DNA of 64,000 bases from Bacillus bingmayongensis (GCF_000299035.1 NZ_JH921517.1:51317-115316); one strand, 5' to 3'; shown: positions 47,604-56,733, numbered from the stretch's first letter. Numbers and translations are program-made. The notes: generated by a model not told the origin, from the sequence alone.

Positions 47604-48742
47604 TATAATTTAACACCTCTATAAAATTGATTTCCAATTGTGTGTAGTGCATGAATGGTTGTATCAATATGTTCTTTTGTTGTGTGAAGTCCAAATGAAA
47701 AGCGGACGTACTGTTTTGCCTCTTCATACGTTTTTCCAATTGCAAGCATTGTTTTTGAAGGTTCTTGTTTGCCGACTTGGCATGCGCTTCCTGTTGAAAT
47801 GGCAATGCCATGGCGATTGCATTCTAACATCGTGTACTGACCTTCTATTCCCTTTATTGTAACCCCAATAATATGAGGTAAACAAGCAGTAGAATGTCCT
47901 TCCACTTGAATTTCTATCGGTAGATGCTGTAACTGTTCGATAAAATAACTTCTCAATTGTTGAAAGCGAGCACGTTCTTCTTCGCGATTATGCAATATAT
48001 CTTGCGCTGCTGTTAAGAAAGACGCAATGCCAGGAACATTGACAGTACCAGGACGAAATCCTTTTTCATGAGATGTCCCTGGGAAGACTTGCCCCCAGCG
48101 AACTTGCGGGTTTATATAGCAAGCTCCTACACCTTTTGGTCCGTAAATCTTATGGGCGGACACGGAAAGGCTATCAATTTGCATCGCTGTAACATCAATA
48201 GGGAGTTTACCAAATGTTTGTACACAATCTGTATGAAATAAAATATGGTGTTTTTTTAGGAGTGCGCCAATTTCACTGATAGGTTGAATCGTTCCAATTT
48301 CAGAATTACCGTGTTGAATACTTGCTAAAACGGTATCGTCTGTTATTGCTGTTTCTAAAGCTCCAAGGTTAATAAGGCCGCATGAATCCACAGGAATTTC
48401 TGTAATTGTATATCCTTGCTTTGTTAATGATTGAAAGTAGCTGCGAATCGATGCGTGCTCCATTGGCGATGTGAGAATGTGCTTGCCGTTTTTTGCATTT
48501 AAGAGCGACTGTATTGCAAGATAATTAGATTCAGAACCACCGCTTGTGAAAAATACGCCTTGTTCTTTTCCTCCAATCATTTGTGCAAATGATGCCCTGC
48601 AAACTTGTAGTAAAGAAGAAGCTGTTCCCCCGATATCGTGTAAGCTTTGTTCATTACCAAAATATTGCTCTGCTGCTTTTGTATATGTGTCAATCGCTTC
48701 TTTGCTCATTGGTGTTGTTGCTGCATAGTCAAGATATATCAT
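47603..48742 (-). CDS. nifS: cysteine desulfurase NifS, NAD pathway
   Basis: A PLP enzyme of 379 residues that supplies sulfur for the Fe-S cluster of NadA. The PLP lysine is Lys198 (SAHKIYGPKG), and the sulfur-carrying cysteine is Cys321 (STGSACQVGK). It is divergent from nadBCA as in B. subtilis and co-transcribed with niaR. The ATG at 48742 is followed by IYLDYAATTP, the class signature. Confidence 0.94.
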   Translation of the reverse strand: MIYLDYAATTPMSKEAIDTYTKAAEQYFGNEQSLHDIGGTASSLLQVCRASFAQMIGGKEQGVFFTSGGSESNYLAIQSLLNAKNGKHILTSPMEHASIRSYFQSLTKQGYTITEIPVDSCGLINLGALETAITDDTVLASIQHGNSEIGTIQPISEIGALLKKHHILFHTDCVQTFGKLPIDVTAMQIDSLSVSAHKIYGPKGVGACYINPQVRWGQVFPGTSHEKGFRPGTVNVPGIASFLTAAQDILHNREEERARFQQLRSYFIEQLQHLPIEIQVEGHSTACLPHIIGVTIKGIEGQYTMLECNRHGIAISTGSACQVGKQEPSKTMLAIGKTYEEAKQYVRFSFGLHTTKEHIDTTIHALHTIGNQFYRGVKL

Positions 48743-48846
48743 AACGTATAGTCCTCTCTATAGTAGAGTTACATTCGTTTTTTATTTTAAAGTAGCGTGA
48801 GGATTTCTCTGAATTCCGTAATGAAAATATTACTTTCTAAAAAACT

Positions 48847-48874
48847 CTTGTCATTATTTTAAATCTATGTAAAT
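48847..48874 (+). promoter_or_regulatory. promoter of nadBCA
   Basis: TTGTCA (48847-48852), a 16-bp spacer and TAAATA (48869-48874). The match is moderate. Confidence 0.4.
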
Positions 48875-48878
48875 ATAG

Positions 48879-48888
48879 GTGTCAAGAC
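48879..48888 (+). promoter_or_regulatory. candidate NiaR operator
   Basis: TGTCAAGACA is a perfect 10-bp inverted repeat just downstream of the putative nadB -10 box, in the nifS-nadB divergent spacer. NiaR regulates this spacer in B. subtilis; assignment of this particular palindrome is inference. Confidence 0.45.
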
Positions 48889-48920
48889 AGTTGAAAAGTG
48901 TAAACTAGGAGGCAATGATC

Positions 48921-50447
48921 ATGCCAAGTGCAGATGTCTTAATTATCGGAAGTGGTGTTGCAGCACTTAGTGTTGCGAAAGAGATTTGTCACGAAAAGAA
49001 TGTGATGATTATCACAAAAAAATCAAAGCGAAATAACAACACGCATTTAGCACAGGGGGGAATTGCAGCAGCTGTAGCTACCTATGACAATGCGAATGCT
49101 CATTACGAAGATACGGTAGCGGCTGGTTGTGGCTATAACAACGAAGAAGCAGTTCAATATTTAGTTGAAGAAGGGCCGAAAGAGATTCGTAAGCTCATTA
49201 CAAATGGAATGAAATTTGATGGGGATGAAAAAGGGCCTCATCTTGGAAAAGAAGGTGCGCATCGAAAACGACGTATTTTACACGCTGGGGGAGATGCAAC
49301 AGGAAAAAACTTATTAGAGCATTTGATTAAGGAAGTAGCTCCTTGCGTTACGGTAGTGGAGCAGGAAATGGTGCTCGATTTAATTATAGAAAATGAAACA
49401 TGTTACGGTGTTGTAACCCGTGATAGTGAAGGCAATATACAACGTTACTATGCTGAACATACTGTATTAGCTACAGGTGGTATTGGAGGTGTGTATGCAT
49501 TTACGTCTAACGATAAGACGATTACAGGTGACGGACTAGCAATCGTGTACCGAGCTGGTGGAGAGCTTGTTGATTTAGAATTTGTCCAATTTCACCCAAC
49601 GATGTTATATGTAGGCGGACAGTGCTGTGGACTTGTTTCAGAAGCGGTGCGAGGTGAAGGGGCTGTCCTGTTAAATGAAAAAGGACAGCGTTTTATGCTG
49701 GATGTACATCCGCAGCACGATCTTGCACCACGTGACATAGTGGCGCGGGCGATTCACGAACAACTTCTTGCAGGTGAAAGTGTATACTTGGATATTTCTT
49801 CTATTCAAAACTTTGAAGAGCGTTTTCCTACTGTATCAGCATTATGCAAAAAGAATGGTATAGATGTAAACCAAAATAGAATACCGGTTGTACCTGGTGC
49901 TCATTTTCATATGGGCGGTGTGAAAACGAATTGTGACGGAGAAACATCCATTGCACAATTATATGCTGTCGGTGAAGTAGCCTGTAACGGTGTTCATGGT
50001 GCGAACCGATTAGCGAGCAATTCGTTGTTAGAAGGGCTTGTGTTCGGGAGACGAATTGGAACACATATTTTAGCTCATCCAGTACAAGGAAAGATAAATA
50101 GTAACGAAGGGATACATGGAAATCCCGTAATTCCTCAGTTACCAACAAAAAGAGAAATACAAGAGTACATGATAAAGTATGTCGGAATTGTGCGAACAGA
50201 AAAGAATTTATTGTATGCGCAGACATGGTTTGATCAGTATCGTGTTCAAAATATGCAATTACAATACGATGCTCTTACAAATGAAGAGATAACAATTATA
50301 AACATGTTAACAGTTTGTGGGCTCATTGTAGAGGCTGCACTGCAAAGAAAAGAGAGCATAGGTGGTCACTATCGTGAAGATTACCCAAGCCGAAATAAAA
50401 TAACGCAAGAAATTATTGTTGCAAATAAAAAATTACAATTTGTGTAA
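48921..50447 (+). CDS. nadB: L-aspartate oxidase
   Basis: A flavoenzyme of 508 residues that oxidises aspartate to iminoaspartate, the first step of de novo NAD synthesis. The FAD motif VLIIGSGVAALS is at the N-terminus, with THLAQGGIAAAV, the active-site GPHLGKEGAHRKRRILHAGGD region and GLYAVGE-like sequences following. ATG 48921 is used because AGGAGG ends eight bases upstream; the ATG at 48915 is too close. It is first in nadBCA. Confidence 0.95.
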   Translation: MPSADVLIIGSGVAALSVAKEICHEKNVMIITKKSKRNNNTHLAQGGIAAAVATYDNANAHYEDTVAAGCGYNNEEAVQYLVEEGPKEIRKLITNGMKFDGDEKGPHLGKEGAHRKRRILHAGGDATGKNLLEHLIKEVAPCVTVVEQEMVLDLIIENETCYGVVTRDSEGNIQRYYAEHTVLATGGIGGVYAFTSNDKTITGDGLAIVYRAGGELVDLEFVQFHPTMLYVGGQCCGLVSEAVRGEGAVLLNEKGQRFMLDVHPQHDLAPRDIVARAIHEQLLAGESVYLDISSIQNFEERFPTVSALCKKNGIDVNQNRIPVVPGAHFHMGGVKTNCDGETSIAQLYAVGEVACNGVHGANRLASNSLLEGLVFGRRIGTHILAHPVQGKINSNEGIHGNPVIPQLPTKREIQEYMIKYVGIVRTEKNLLYAQTWFDQYRVQNMQLQYDALTNEEITIINMLTVCGLIVEAALQRKESIGGHYREDYPSRNKITQEIIVANKKLQFV

Positions 50448-50466
50448 CGAGAGGAAGAGGGGTTTT

Positions 50467-51300
50467 ATGAACACGTTAAAGGTAAGAAAAGCATTAGAAA
50501 GTTTTTTTCTAGAAGACATTGGAGAAAGGGATGTAACATCGCAGCTTATCTTTCCTGATAACTTAAAGGCAAAAGGGACATTCCTTGCGAAAGATACAGG
50601 AGTATTTGCCGGGACAGCGGTAATTGAACAAGGGTTTCGATTAATAGATGACAGAATCCAAATCGCGCTTCATAAAAAAGATGGGGATTTCGTAGAAAAG
50701 GGCGACACTTTAGCGACTGTACAAGGCCCGATTGTCTCGTTATTAACAGCAGAGCGCGTTATATTAAATGTGATTCAGCGTATGAGTGGCGTGGCGACGA
50801 TGACACAAAGAGCGGTTCGTGCGTTAGAAAGTGACCATACCCGCATTTGTGATACGAGAAAAACAATACCAGGACTACGCATGTTTGATAAATATGCGGT
50901 TGTATGCGGAGGTGGATTTAATCATCGCTTCGGATTATACGATGGTGTCATGATTAAAGATAACCATATTGCTTTTGCAGGGTCTATTACAAAGGCAGTC
51001 ACATCTGTAAAAGAAAAGCTTGGACATATGGTGAAAGTTGAAGTGGAAACGGAGACCGAAGAACAAGTGCGCGAAGCGGTTGCTGCAGGAGCAGACATTA
51101 TTATGTTCGACAATCGTACACCGGAAGAAGTTCGAGAGTTTTCTAAAATTGTTCCAAGTGCAATTGTGACAGAAGCATCGGGGGGCATTACAATTGAAAA
51201 ATTATCAAAATACGGCAAAACAGGGGTAGATTATATTTCACTTGGGTTATTAACACATTCTGTAAAGGCGTTAGATATTAGCTTTAATATTGAAGTTTAA
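50467..51300 (+). CDS. nadC: nicotinate-nucleotide pyrophosphorylase (quinolinate phosphoribosyltransferase)
   Basis: Converts quinolinate and PRPP to nicotinate mononucleotide. It has 277 residues from ATG 50467, which follows GAAGAGGGG; the open frame upstream lies in nadB. Signatures are LEDIGERDVTSQL near residue 15, CDTRKTIPGLR near 134 and VEVETETEEQ near 192. It lies between nadB and nadA. Confidence 0.96.
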   Translation: MNTLKVRKALESFFLEDIGERDVTSQLIFPDNLKAKGTFLAKDTGVFAGTAVIEQGFRLIDDRIQIALHKKDGDFVEKGDTLATVQGPIVSLLTAERVILNVIQRMSGVATMTQRAVRALESDHTRICDTRKTIPGLRMFDKYAVVCGGGFNHRFGLYDGVMIKDNHIAFAGSITKAVTSVKEKLGHMVKVEVETETEEQVREAVAAGADIIMFDNRTPEEVREFSKIVPSAIVTEASGGITIEKLSKYGKTGVDYISLGLLTHSVKALDISFNIEV

Positions 51301-51329
51301 GGCGAGAGGGTTAGAGGGGGAGATTATCG

Positions 51330-52436
51330 ATGAGTATTTTAGAGAAGGTTCAGCCAATCGAAACAATGTTACCAGAGCGTTATCAAATGATGTCTGTGCG
51401 AGAAATGGAAGAGCGTGTTCGTGAAATTAAAGAAAAACTGGGGGAAGCGTTATTTATTCCTGGACATCATTATCAAAAGGATGAGGTCGTTCAATTTTCA
51501 GATGCTGCAGGCGATTCATTGCAACTTGCCCAAGTAGCAGCTAGCAATAAAGCGGCAAAATATATCGTATTTTGTGGTGTGCATTTTATGGCTGAAACAG
51601 CAGATATGCTAACGACAGATGAACAGGTTGTTATTTTACCAGATATGCGTGCTGGCTGTTCCATGGCGGATATGGCAGATATTGAACAAACAGAACGAGC
51701 TTGGAAAGAACTTACGCAGTTATTTGGAGATACGATGATTCCATTGACATATGTTAATTCTACGGCAGCTATTAAGGCATTTTGCGGTCGTAATGGCGGT
51801 GCAACGGTAACGTCTTCCAACGCTAAAAAAATGGTGTCTTGGGCATTTACTCAAAAAGAGCGTCTTGTCTTTTTACCAGATCAGCACTTAGGAAGAAATA
51901 CAGCGTATGACTTAGGTATTCCATTAGATAAAATGGCGGTTTGGGATCCGCATACAGATTCATTAGAGTATGATGGGGATATAGAAGAGGTAAAGGTGAT
52001 TTTATGGAAAGGACATTGTTCTGTTCATCAAAATTTCACTGTCAAAAATATTGAAAGTGTGCGGAAAAATCATCCTGATATGAATATTATTGTTCATCCA
52101 GAATGTTGTTATGAAGTGGTAGCAGCTTCTGACTATGCAGGATCAACAAAATATATTATCGATATGATTGAACAAGCACCATCTGGGAGCAAGTGGGCAA
52201 TTGGTACAGAGATGAACTTAGTCAATCGGATTATTCATCAACACCCTGATAAAGAAATTATTTCATTAAATCCTTTTATGTGTCCTTGTTTAACGATGAA
52301 TCGCATTGATTTACCACATTTGTTGTGGGCGTTAGAAACGATAGAGCGTGGAGAGGAAATCAATGTCATTCAAGTAGATAAGCAGGTGACAAGAGAAGCA
52401 GTCCTTGCTTTAAATCGTATGTTAGAGCGTGTGTAA
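51330..52436 (+). CDS. nadA: quinolinate synthase NadA
   Basis: Condenses iminoaspartate with dihydroxyacetone phosphate to quinolinate using a [4Fe-4S] cluster. It has 368 residues. The cluster cysteines are Cys110 (RAGCSMADM), Cys230 (KGHCSVHQ) and Cys320 (MCPCLTMN). GGGGGAG precedes ATG. The stop codon falls in the duplicated sequence that flanks the IS, but the coding region is intact. Confidence 0.96.
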   Translation: MSILEKVQPIETMLPERYQMMSVREMEERVREIKEKLGEALFIPGHHYQKDEVVQFSDAAGDSLQLAQVAASNKAAKYIVFCGVHFMAETADMLTTDEQVVILPDMRAGCSMADMADIEQTERAWKELTQLFGDTMIPLTYVNSTAAIKAFCGRNGGATVTSSNAKKMVSWAFTQKERLVFLPDQHLGRNTAYDLGIPLDKMAVWDPHTDSLEYDGDIEEVKVILWKGHCSVHQNFTVKNIESVRKNHPDMNIIVHPECCYEVVAASDYAGSTKYIIDMIEQAPSGSKWAIGTEMNLVNRIIHQHPDKEIISLNPFMCPCLTMNRIDLPHLLWALETIERGEEINVIQVDKQVTREAVLALNRMLERV

Positions 52437-53359
52437 AAGCGACGGGTTTCCGTCGCTTTTTTCAGAGTGTTGGGAAACCCTTTAGGGTTTCCGACACTCT
52501 GGAATTTTTTTAATATTTTAGTGAATGAAAACAATAAAAAGTGATAGAAGCTAGAAAAATAGCCCTTCACCTGACCCTTTTTGGTCAGGTGAAGGGCTAT
52601 TTTTTTCATGTTTTGGCAAGCTGCGGTGAGATAAGCCTGCATTTGGACAGACTTCAGCCCCCGGAACCGAGCGTATCGATAGCCATGTAGCTCTTTGGCA
52701 TCCGCGAAGCTTCGTTCAATAGTAGAACAGCGTACCTTATATAGTTTTTTACCTGTACTTGTTAATTTGTTTTTTCGTGCAATATCTTTATACTCTTCCC
52801 AAATGTGATGTGTAATGACCTTCTGTTTTTGTTTCTCTGAGAAACATTTGTTACGCAACGGACAAACTGCGCAATCTGTTGGATTAGACTTATATTGGCG
52901 ATATCCTTCTCGATCGGTTGTCGCATATTCTAAAATACATCCCATTGGACAGGCAAATACATCTGTTTCTTTTTCGTATTTAAATTGGCTTTTTGGTACG
53001 TCTTTATTTCTTTTTCCAAACCGGCGATACCCCATCACCATAAATATATTCTGTTCCGATAATTTTTTGCAGATATAACCTGTAAAGTAGCCAGCATCAA
53101 GTGCCACTGCTTCTATTTGAAATCCAAACTTATCAACTTGTGCTTGAAGTCGCTCTAAATACGGCTCGGAATCCGCTACATTTCCAGCCGTAATAAATGT
53201 ATCTGTAATCACATTATATTTCGCATCCGTTGTACGATGATCTAAGAAATGAAAACCGTTCGGTTTTCCATCTCGCATTAAAAAGCCACTATCTGGATCT
53301 GTTGTACTTACACGTGTTTTTTTGATTGGGGTATCACGTTCCTTTCTTGGTTTTAATTC
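52370..53359 (-). pseudogene. IS transposase, C-terminal part (-1 frame)
   Basis: The rest of the transposase lies in the -1 frame: 329 codons beginning ELKPRKERDTP, which continues the upstream ORF if one base is re-read at 53359-53365. It holds the DDE-type region (VALDAGYFTGY) and a Cys cluster (CAVCPLRNKC) before the final helix with ERSFADAKELHGYRYARFRG. The frame has no stop inside the IS: it reads through the left hairpin and 30 host-encoded residues to 52370 antisense to nadA. Start by its own ATG 53278 is unlikely; frameshifting or inactivation are the alternatives. Confidence 0.75.
52433..52462 (+). terminator. nadA terminator, left copy of the IS target duplication
   Basis: A hairpin AAAGCGACGG-GTTT-CCGTCGCTTT with a T-tract. 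The same 30 bp recurs exactly at 54023-54052 on the other side of the IS, so it is both terminator and target duplication. The TAA of nadA is its second to fourth base. Confidence 0.9.
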
Positions 53360-54022
53360 TTTTTTCCGTGTTTTTCCCTATCTTTTATAACTGCCGCTTC
53401 TAATTCTTCCATATATAATTTAGGGCGCTCTTTTTTTACTTTGTGTACAAATTTATTTTTATTTGCGTTTGCTTTCACATGAGTTGAATCTGTCATCAAT
53501 GCGCGCCCACCCACCATACGATGTTCCATCGCTTGACGTACAATTTCATTAAAGATTTCTTCAAAAATATTTGTATGAATAAAACGAGTACGACGGTTCC
53601 AACTGATTGTGGAGTGGTCTGGTACTGAATCCGATAAAGAAAACCCTAAAAACCAACGATACGCAATATTAGTTTTAATCTCTTTTTCTAATTGACGTTC
53701 AGATCGAATACCATAAAAATAGCCAATAAACATCATTTTGAATAAGACGATAGGATGAATAGAAGGGCGACCATTGTTTTCACAATAATAAGGACGTAAC
53801 TTTTCCTCGATAAAATCAAAATTAATAGTCGCTTCAATTGCACGAAGAAAATGATCTTGTGGAACTAACTCTTCAACAGAAACTGATACACGCTCATCGC
53901 GATGATTTTTCAATGCACCCATCATAATAAATCGCTCCTTTTCCTCTTTTTATCATTGTTGACAGATAAAAAAGGGTTCAGACACAAAAATAGGCTGTGG
54001 AGCAAACTTTCTCCACAGCCTG
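52463..54022 (-). mobile_element. IS1182-like insertion sequence
   Basis: A 1560-bp element between two exact 30-bp direct repeats (52433-52462 and 54023-54052). The termini are CAGAGTGT... and, inverted, CAGGCTGT..., each continuing into a hairpin: 52463-52501 at the left, and about 53991-54021 at the right. It carries one transposase in two frames on the minus strand. Family assignment comes from the transposase (N-terminal DUF772-type domain followed by a DDE region with a Cys-rich segment). IS1182 members are known for variable target duplications. Confidence 0.88.
53353..53925 (-). pseudogene. IS transposase, N-terminal part
   Basis: 190 codons beginning MMGALKNHRDERVSVSVEEL, with ATG nine bases after AAGGAG. 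The region around PYYCENNGRPSIHPIVLFKMMFIG is the DUF772-type N-terminal transposase domain, and MTDSTHVKANANK carries the first catalytic Asp. It stops at 53353, two codons past the heptamer A AAA AAG, where a -1 shift would join it to the remaining frame. It is either a programmed frameshift gene or a one-base A deletion. Confidence 0.8.
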
Positions 54023-54052
54023 GTAAAAGCGACGGGTTTCCGTCGCTTTTTT
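54023..54052 (+). terminator. right copy of the duplicated nadA terminator
   Basis: Identical over 30 bp to 52433-52462. It now stands alone between the IS and the safA promoter region, and could stop transcripts leaving the IS on the plus strand. Confidence 0.9.
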
Positions 54053-54057
54053 ATTAA

Positions 54058-54086
54058 ACATAATTAGTTAATTATAGTCATACATT
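54058..54086 (+). promoter_or_regulatory. probable sigmaE promoter of safA
   Basis: ACATAATT (54058-54065), 13 bp, then CATACATT (54079-54086), an exact match to the sigmaE -10 consensus. A second sigmaE-like -35 (TCATATT, 54111-54117) is followed by a poor -10. B. subtilis safA is sigmaE-dependent. An orphan AGTTTCACTTTA at 54176-54187 resembles the right end of bcr1. Confidence 0.6.
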
Positions 54087-54230
54087 GTGTTGAGGGAATC
54101 ATTGTATTTTTTCATATTCGTACAACATTGTGTATGACTAAACGGTAAGAGTTAGAGTGGTTAACCATAGAGGAGAGTTTCACTTTACGTTATTTTTGTT
54201 TATAGATAAGTAATACAGGAGGGGGAAAAT

Positions 54231-56669
54231 TTGAAAATTCATATCGTGCAAAAAGGGGATACCCTTTGGAAAATTGCGAAAAAGTACGGGGCAGATTTTG
54301 AAGCGTTAAAAAAGGCGAATACGCAGCTCAGTAATCCCGATTTGATTATGCCAGGTATGAAAATAAAAGTGCCATCTAGCAGTGTGCATGTGAAAAAAAA
54401 TATGGGTGCTGGCTCAGCTCCTCCAAAAGAATATGTAAAAGAGGTACAACAAAAAGAATTTGCAGCGACACCTACGCCGCTTGGAATAGAAGAGGAAGAA
54501 GAAACTCTATATCCATCTGCACCAATTACGCAGCAACCGGCTATGCAGCAAACACAAAAAGAAGTGCAAATAAAGCCGCAAAAAGAAATGCCTGTCCAAA
54601 AAGAAAAGCCGATTCAGAAAGAAGTACCAATACAAAAAGAAAAGCCGATTCAGAAAGAAGTACCAATACAAAAAGAAAAGCCGATTCAGAAAGAAGTACC
54701 AATACAAAAAGAAAAGCCAATTCAGAAAGAAGTACCAATTCAAAAAAAGGTACCTATTCAAAAGCCTCCTGCCATTGAAAAACCAGCTGTAATTGAAAAG
54801 CCACCAGTTATAGAAAAGGTAGAGAAGCCTGTGGAAAAAGAAAGTACAAAGTTTTCAGTGAATATATTACCACAGCCACCCCAACCACCAATTAAACCTA
54901 AAAAAGACTATAAAATTTCAGATGTAATCAAAAAAGGAAGCGAGTTAATTGCCCCACAAATTAATAAGATGAAACCTAATAATATAGTGTCACCGCAAAT
55001 GAAAAAGGAAAATGTAGGTAACATAGTGTCACCGCAAATGAAAAAGGAAAATGTAGGTAACATAGTGTCACCGCAAATGAAAAAGGAAAATGTAGGTAAC
55101 ATAGTGTCACCACAAGTTCAAAAAGAAAATGTAAGTAATGTTGTTTCGCCACAAGTCCAAAAAGAAAATATAAGTAATGTTGTTTCACCACAAGTTCAAA
55201 AAGAAAATGTAGGCAATATAATGTCACCGGATGTAACAAAAGAAAACTTTGTTATTCCAAAAGTAACACCACCAAATATTACGATGCCAATGATGGATAA
55301 TAATCCACCACCGAATATGATGCCAATGATGGATAATGATCAAATGCCGAATATGATGCCAATGATGGATAATGATCAAATGCCGAATATGATGCCAATG
55401 ATGGATAATAACCAAATGCCGAATATGATGCCAATGATGGATAATAACCAAATGCCGAATATGATGCCAATGATGGATAATAACCAAATGCCGAATATGA
55501 TGCCAATGATGGATAATAACCAAATGCCGAATATGATGCCAATGATGGATAATAACCAAATGCCGAATATGATGCCAATGATGGATAATAACCAAATGCC
55601 GAATATGATGCCAATGATGGATAATAACCAAATGCCGAATATGATGCCAATGATGGATAATAACCAAATGCCGAATATGATGCCAATGATGGATAATAAC
55701 CAAATGCCGAATATGATGCCAATGATGGATAATAACCAAATGCCGAATATGATGCCAATGATGGATAATAACCAAATGCCGAATATGATGCCAATGATGG
55801 ATAATAACCAAATGCCGAATATGATGCCAATGATGGATAATAACCAAATGCCGAATATGATGCCAATGATGGATAATAACCAAATGCCGAATATGATGCC
55901 AATGATGGATAATAACCAAATGCCGAATATGATGCCAATGATGGATAATAACCAAATGCCGAATATGATGCCAATGATGGATAATAACCAAATGCCGAAT
56001 ATGATGCCAATGATGGATAATAACCAAATGCCGAATATGATGCCAATGATGGATAATAACCAAATGCCGAATATGATGCCAATGATGGATAATAACCAAA
56101 TGCCGAATATGATGCCAATGATGGATAATAACCAAATGCCAAATATAATGCCAATGATGGATAATAACCAAATGCCGAATATAATGCCGATGATGGATAA
56201 TAACCAAATGCCGAATATAATGCCAATGATGGATAATAACCAAATGCCAAATATGATGCCAATGATGGATAATAACCAAATGCCGAATATGATGCCGATG
56301 ATGGATAATAATCCACCACTGCCAATGATGCCACAACAATATCCATATTATCAAATGCCATATCAACAACAGCAAAATCCGTATTATCAAATGCCGTATA
56401 CACAAGGTGTACCAATGGTACCGCACCAAATGCCAATGCAACATACTTCAATGCCATATCCACCACCTACAGATAATAACATTCCGCCAATGATGCCAGC
56501 AGAAGAAGATTGTGGATGTGGTGAGGAAAGAAATCTATATAGCCCACAGCCAGGTGGGCCATATTATCCAACAGCCCAAGTTGCATATGCGCCGCAGCCG
56601 GGTGCGGTGAATTATCAGCAAGATCCGCCAGGAATTTTTGGAGAACCACTTGCAGAAGATGAGGAATAG
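54231..56669 (+). CDS. safA: spore morphogenetic protein SafA with large repeat arrays
   Basis: An inner-coat assembly protein that binds the cortex and SpoVID. It has 812 residues from a TTG start behind AGGAGGGGG. An N-terminal LysM domain (residues 2-47, IHIVQKGDTLWKIAKKYG) is followed by three repeat zones: alternating QKEKPI/QKEVPI units (about 120-180), seven 13-residue units of NIVSPQMKKENVG type (about 250-340), and 29 units of 12 residues PMMDNNQMPNMM (about 352-699). The C-terminus is Tyr/Pro/Gln-rich with a CGCGEE motif. The protein is much longer than the 387-residue B. subtilis SafA because of the repeats. Function is inferred from LysM and synteny. Confidence 0.9.
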   Translation: MKIHIVQKGDTLWKIAKKYGADFEALKKANTQLSNPDLIMPGMKIKVPSSSVHVKKNMGAGSAPPKEYVKEVQQKEFAATPTPLGIEEEEETLYPSAPITQQPAMQQTQKEVQIKPQKEMPVQKEKPIQKEVPIQKEKPIQKEVPIQKEKPIQKEVPIQKEKPIQKEVPIQKKVPIQKPPAIEKPAVIEKPPVIEKVEKPVEKESTKFSVNILPQPPQPPIKPKKDYKISDVIKKGSELIAPQINKMKPNNIVSPQMKKENVGNIVSPQMKKENVGNIVSPQMKKENVGNIVSPQVQKENVSNVVSPQVQKENISNVVSPQVQKENVGNIMSPDVTKENFVIPKVTPPNITMPMMDNNPPPNMMPMMDNDQMPNMMPMMDNDQMPNMMPMMDNNQMPNMMPMMDNNQMPNMMPMMDNNQMPNMMPMMDNNQMPNMMPMMDNNQMPNMMPMMDNNQMPNMMPMMDNNQMPNMMPMMDNNQMPNMMPMMDNNQMPNMMPMMDNNQMPNMMPMMDNNQMPNMMPMMDNNQMPNMMPMMDNNQMPNMMPMMDNNQMPNMMPMMDNNQMPNMMPMMDNNQMPNMMPMMDNNQMPNMMPMMDNNQMPNMMPMMDNNQMPNMMPMMDNNQMPNMMPMMDNNQMPNIMPMMDNNQMPNIMPMMDNNQMPNIMPMMDNNQMPNMMPMMDNNQMPNMMPMMDNNPPLPMMPQQYPYYQMPYQQQQNPYYQMPYTQGVPMVPHQMPMQHTSMPYPPPTDNNIPPMMPAEEDCGCGEERNLYSPQPGGPYYPTAQVAYAPQPGAVNYQQDPPGIFGEPLAEDEE
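54980..55245 (+). repeat. 39-bp tandem repeats in safA
   Basis: Seven units of 13 codons; the first three are identical at DNA level (AATATAGTGTCACCGCAAAT...), later ones diverge (QVQKENVS, DVTKENF). They keep the reading frame. Confidence 0.85.
55284..56327 (+). repeat. 36-bp tandem repeat array in safA
   Basis: 28 full periods of 36 bp separate the first (55284) and last (56292) ATGCC..ATGATGGAT unit, so 29 units in register. Most central units are identical; the first carries CCACCACCG, the second and third have GAT instead of AAC, and three near the end read ATAATG (Ile) instead of ATGATG. Confidence 0.95.
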
Positions 56670-56733
56670 AAAGAGTTGTGCTAACGATAACGAGGTAGTG
56701 TTAGAAAATTCCTAGTGAAATATTAACAAGTGT

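Noticed and set aside
55224-56466. Two long open frames (406 and 395 codons) antisense to safA
   Set aside because: They arise because the 36-bp repeat has no stops in these frames; the proteins are pure repeats (His/Trp/Ile or Ser/Tyr/Ala) without ribosome sites.
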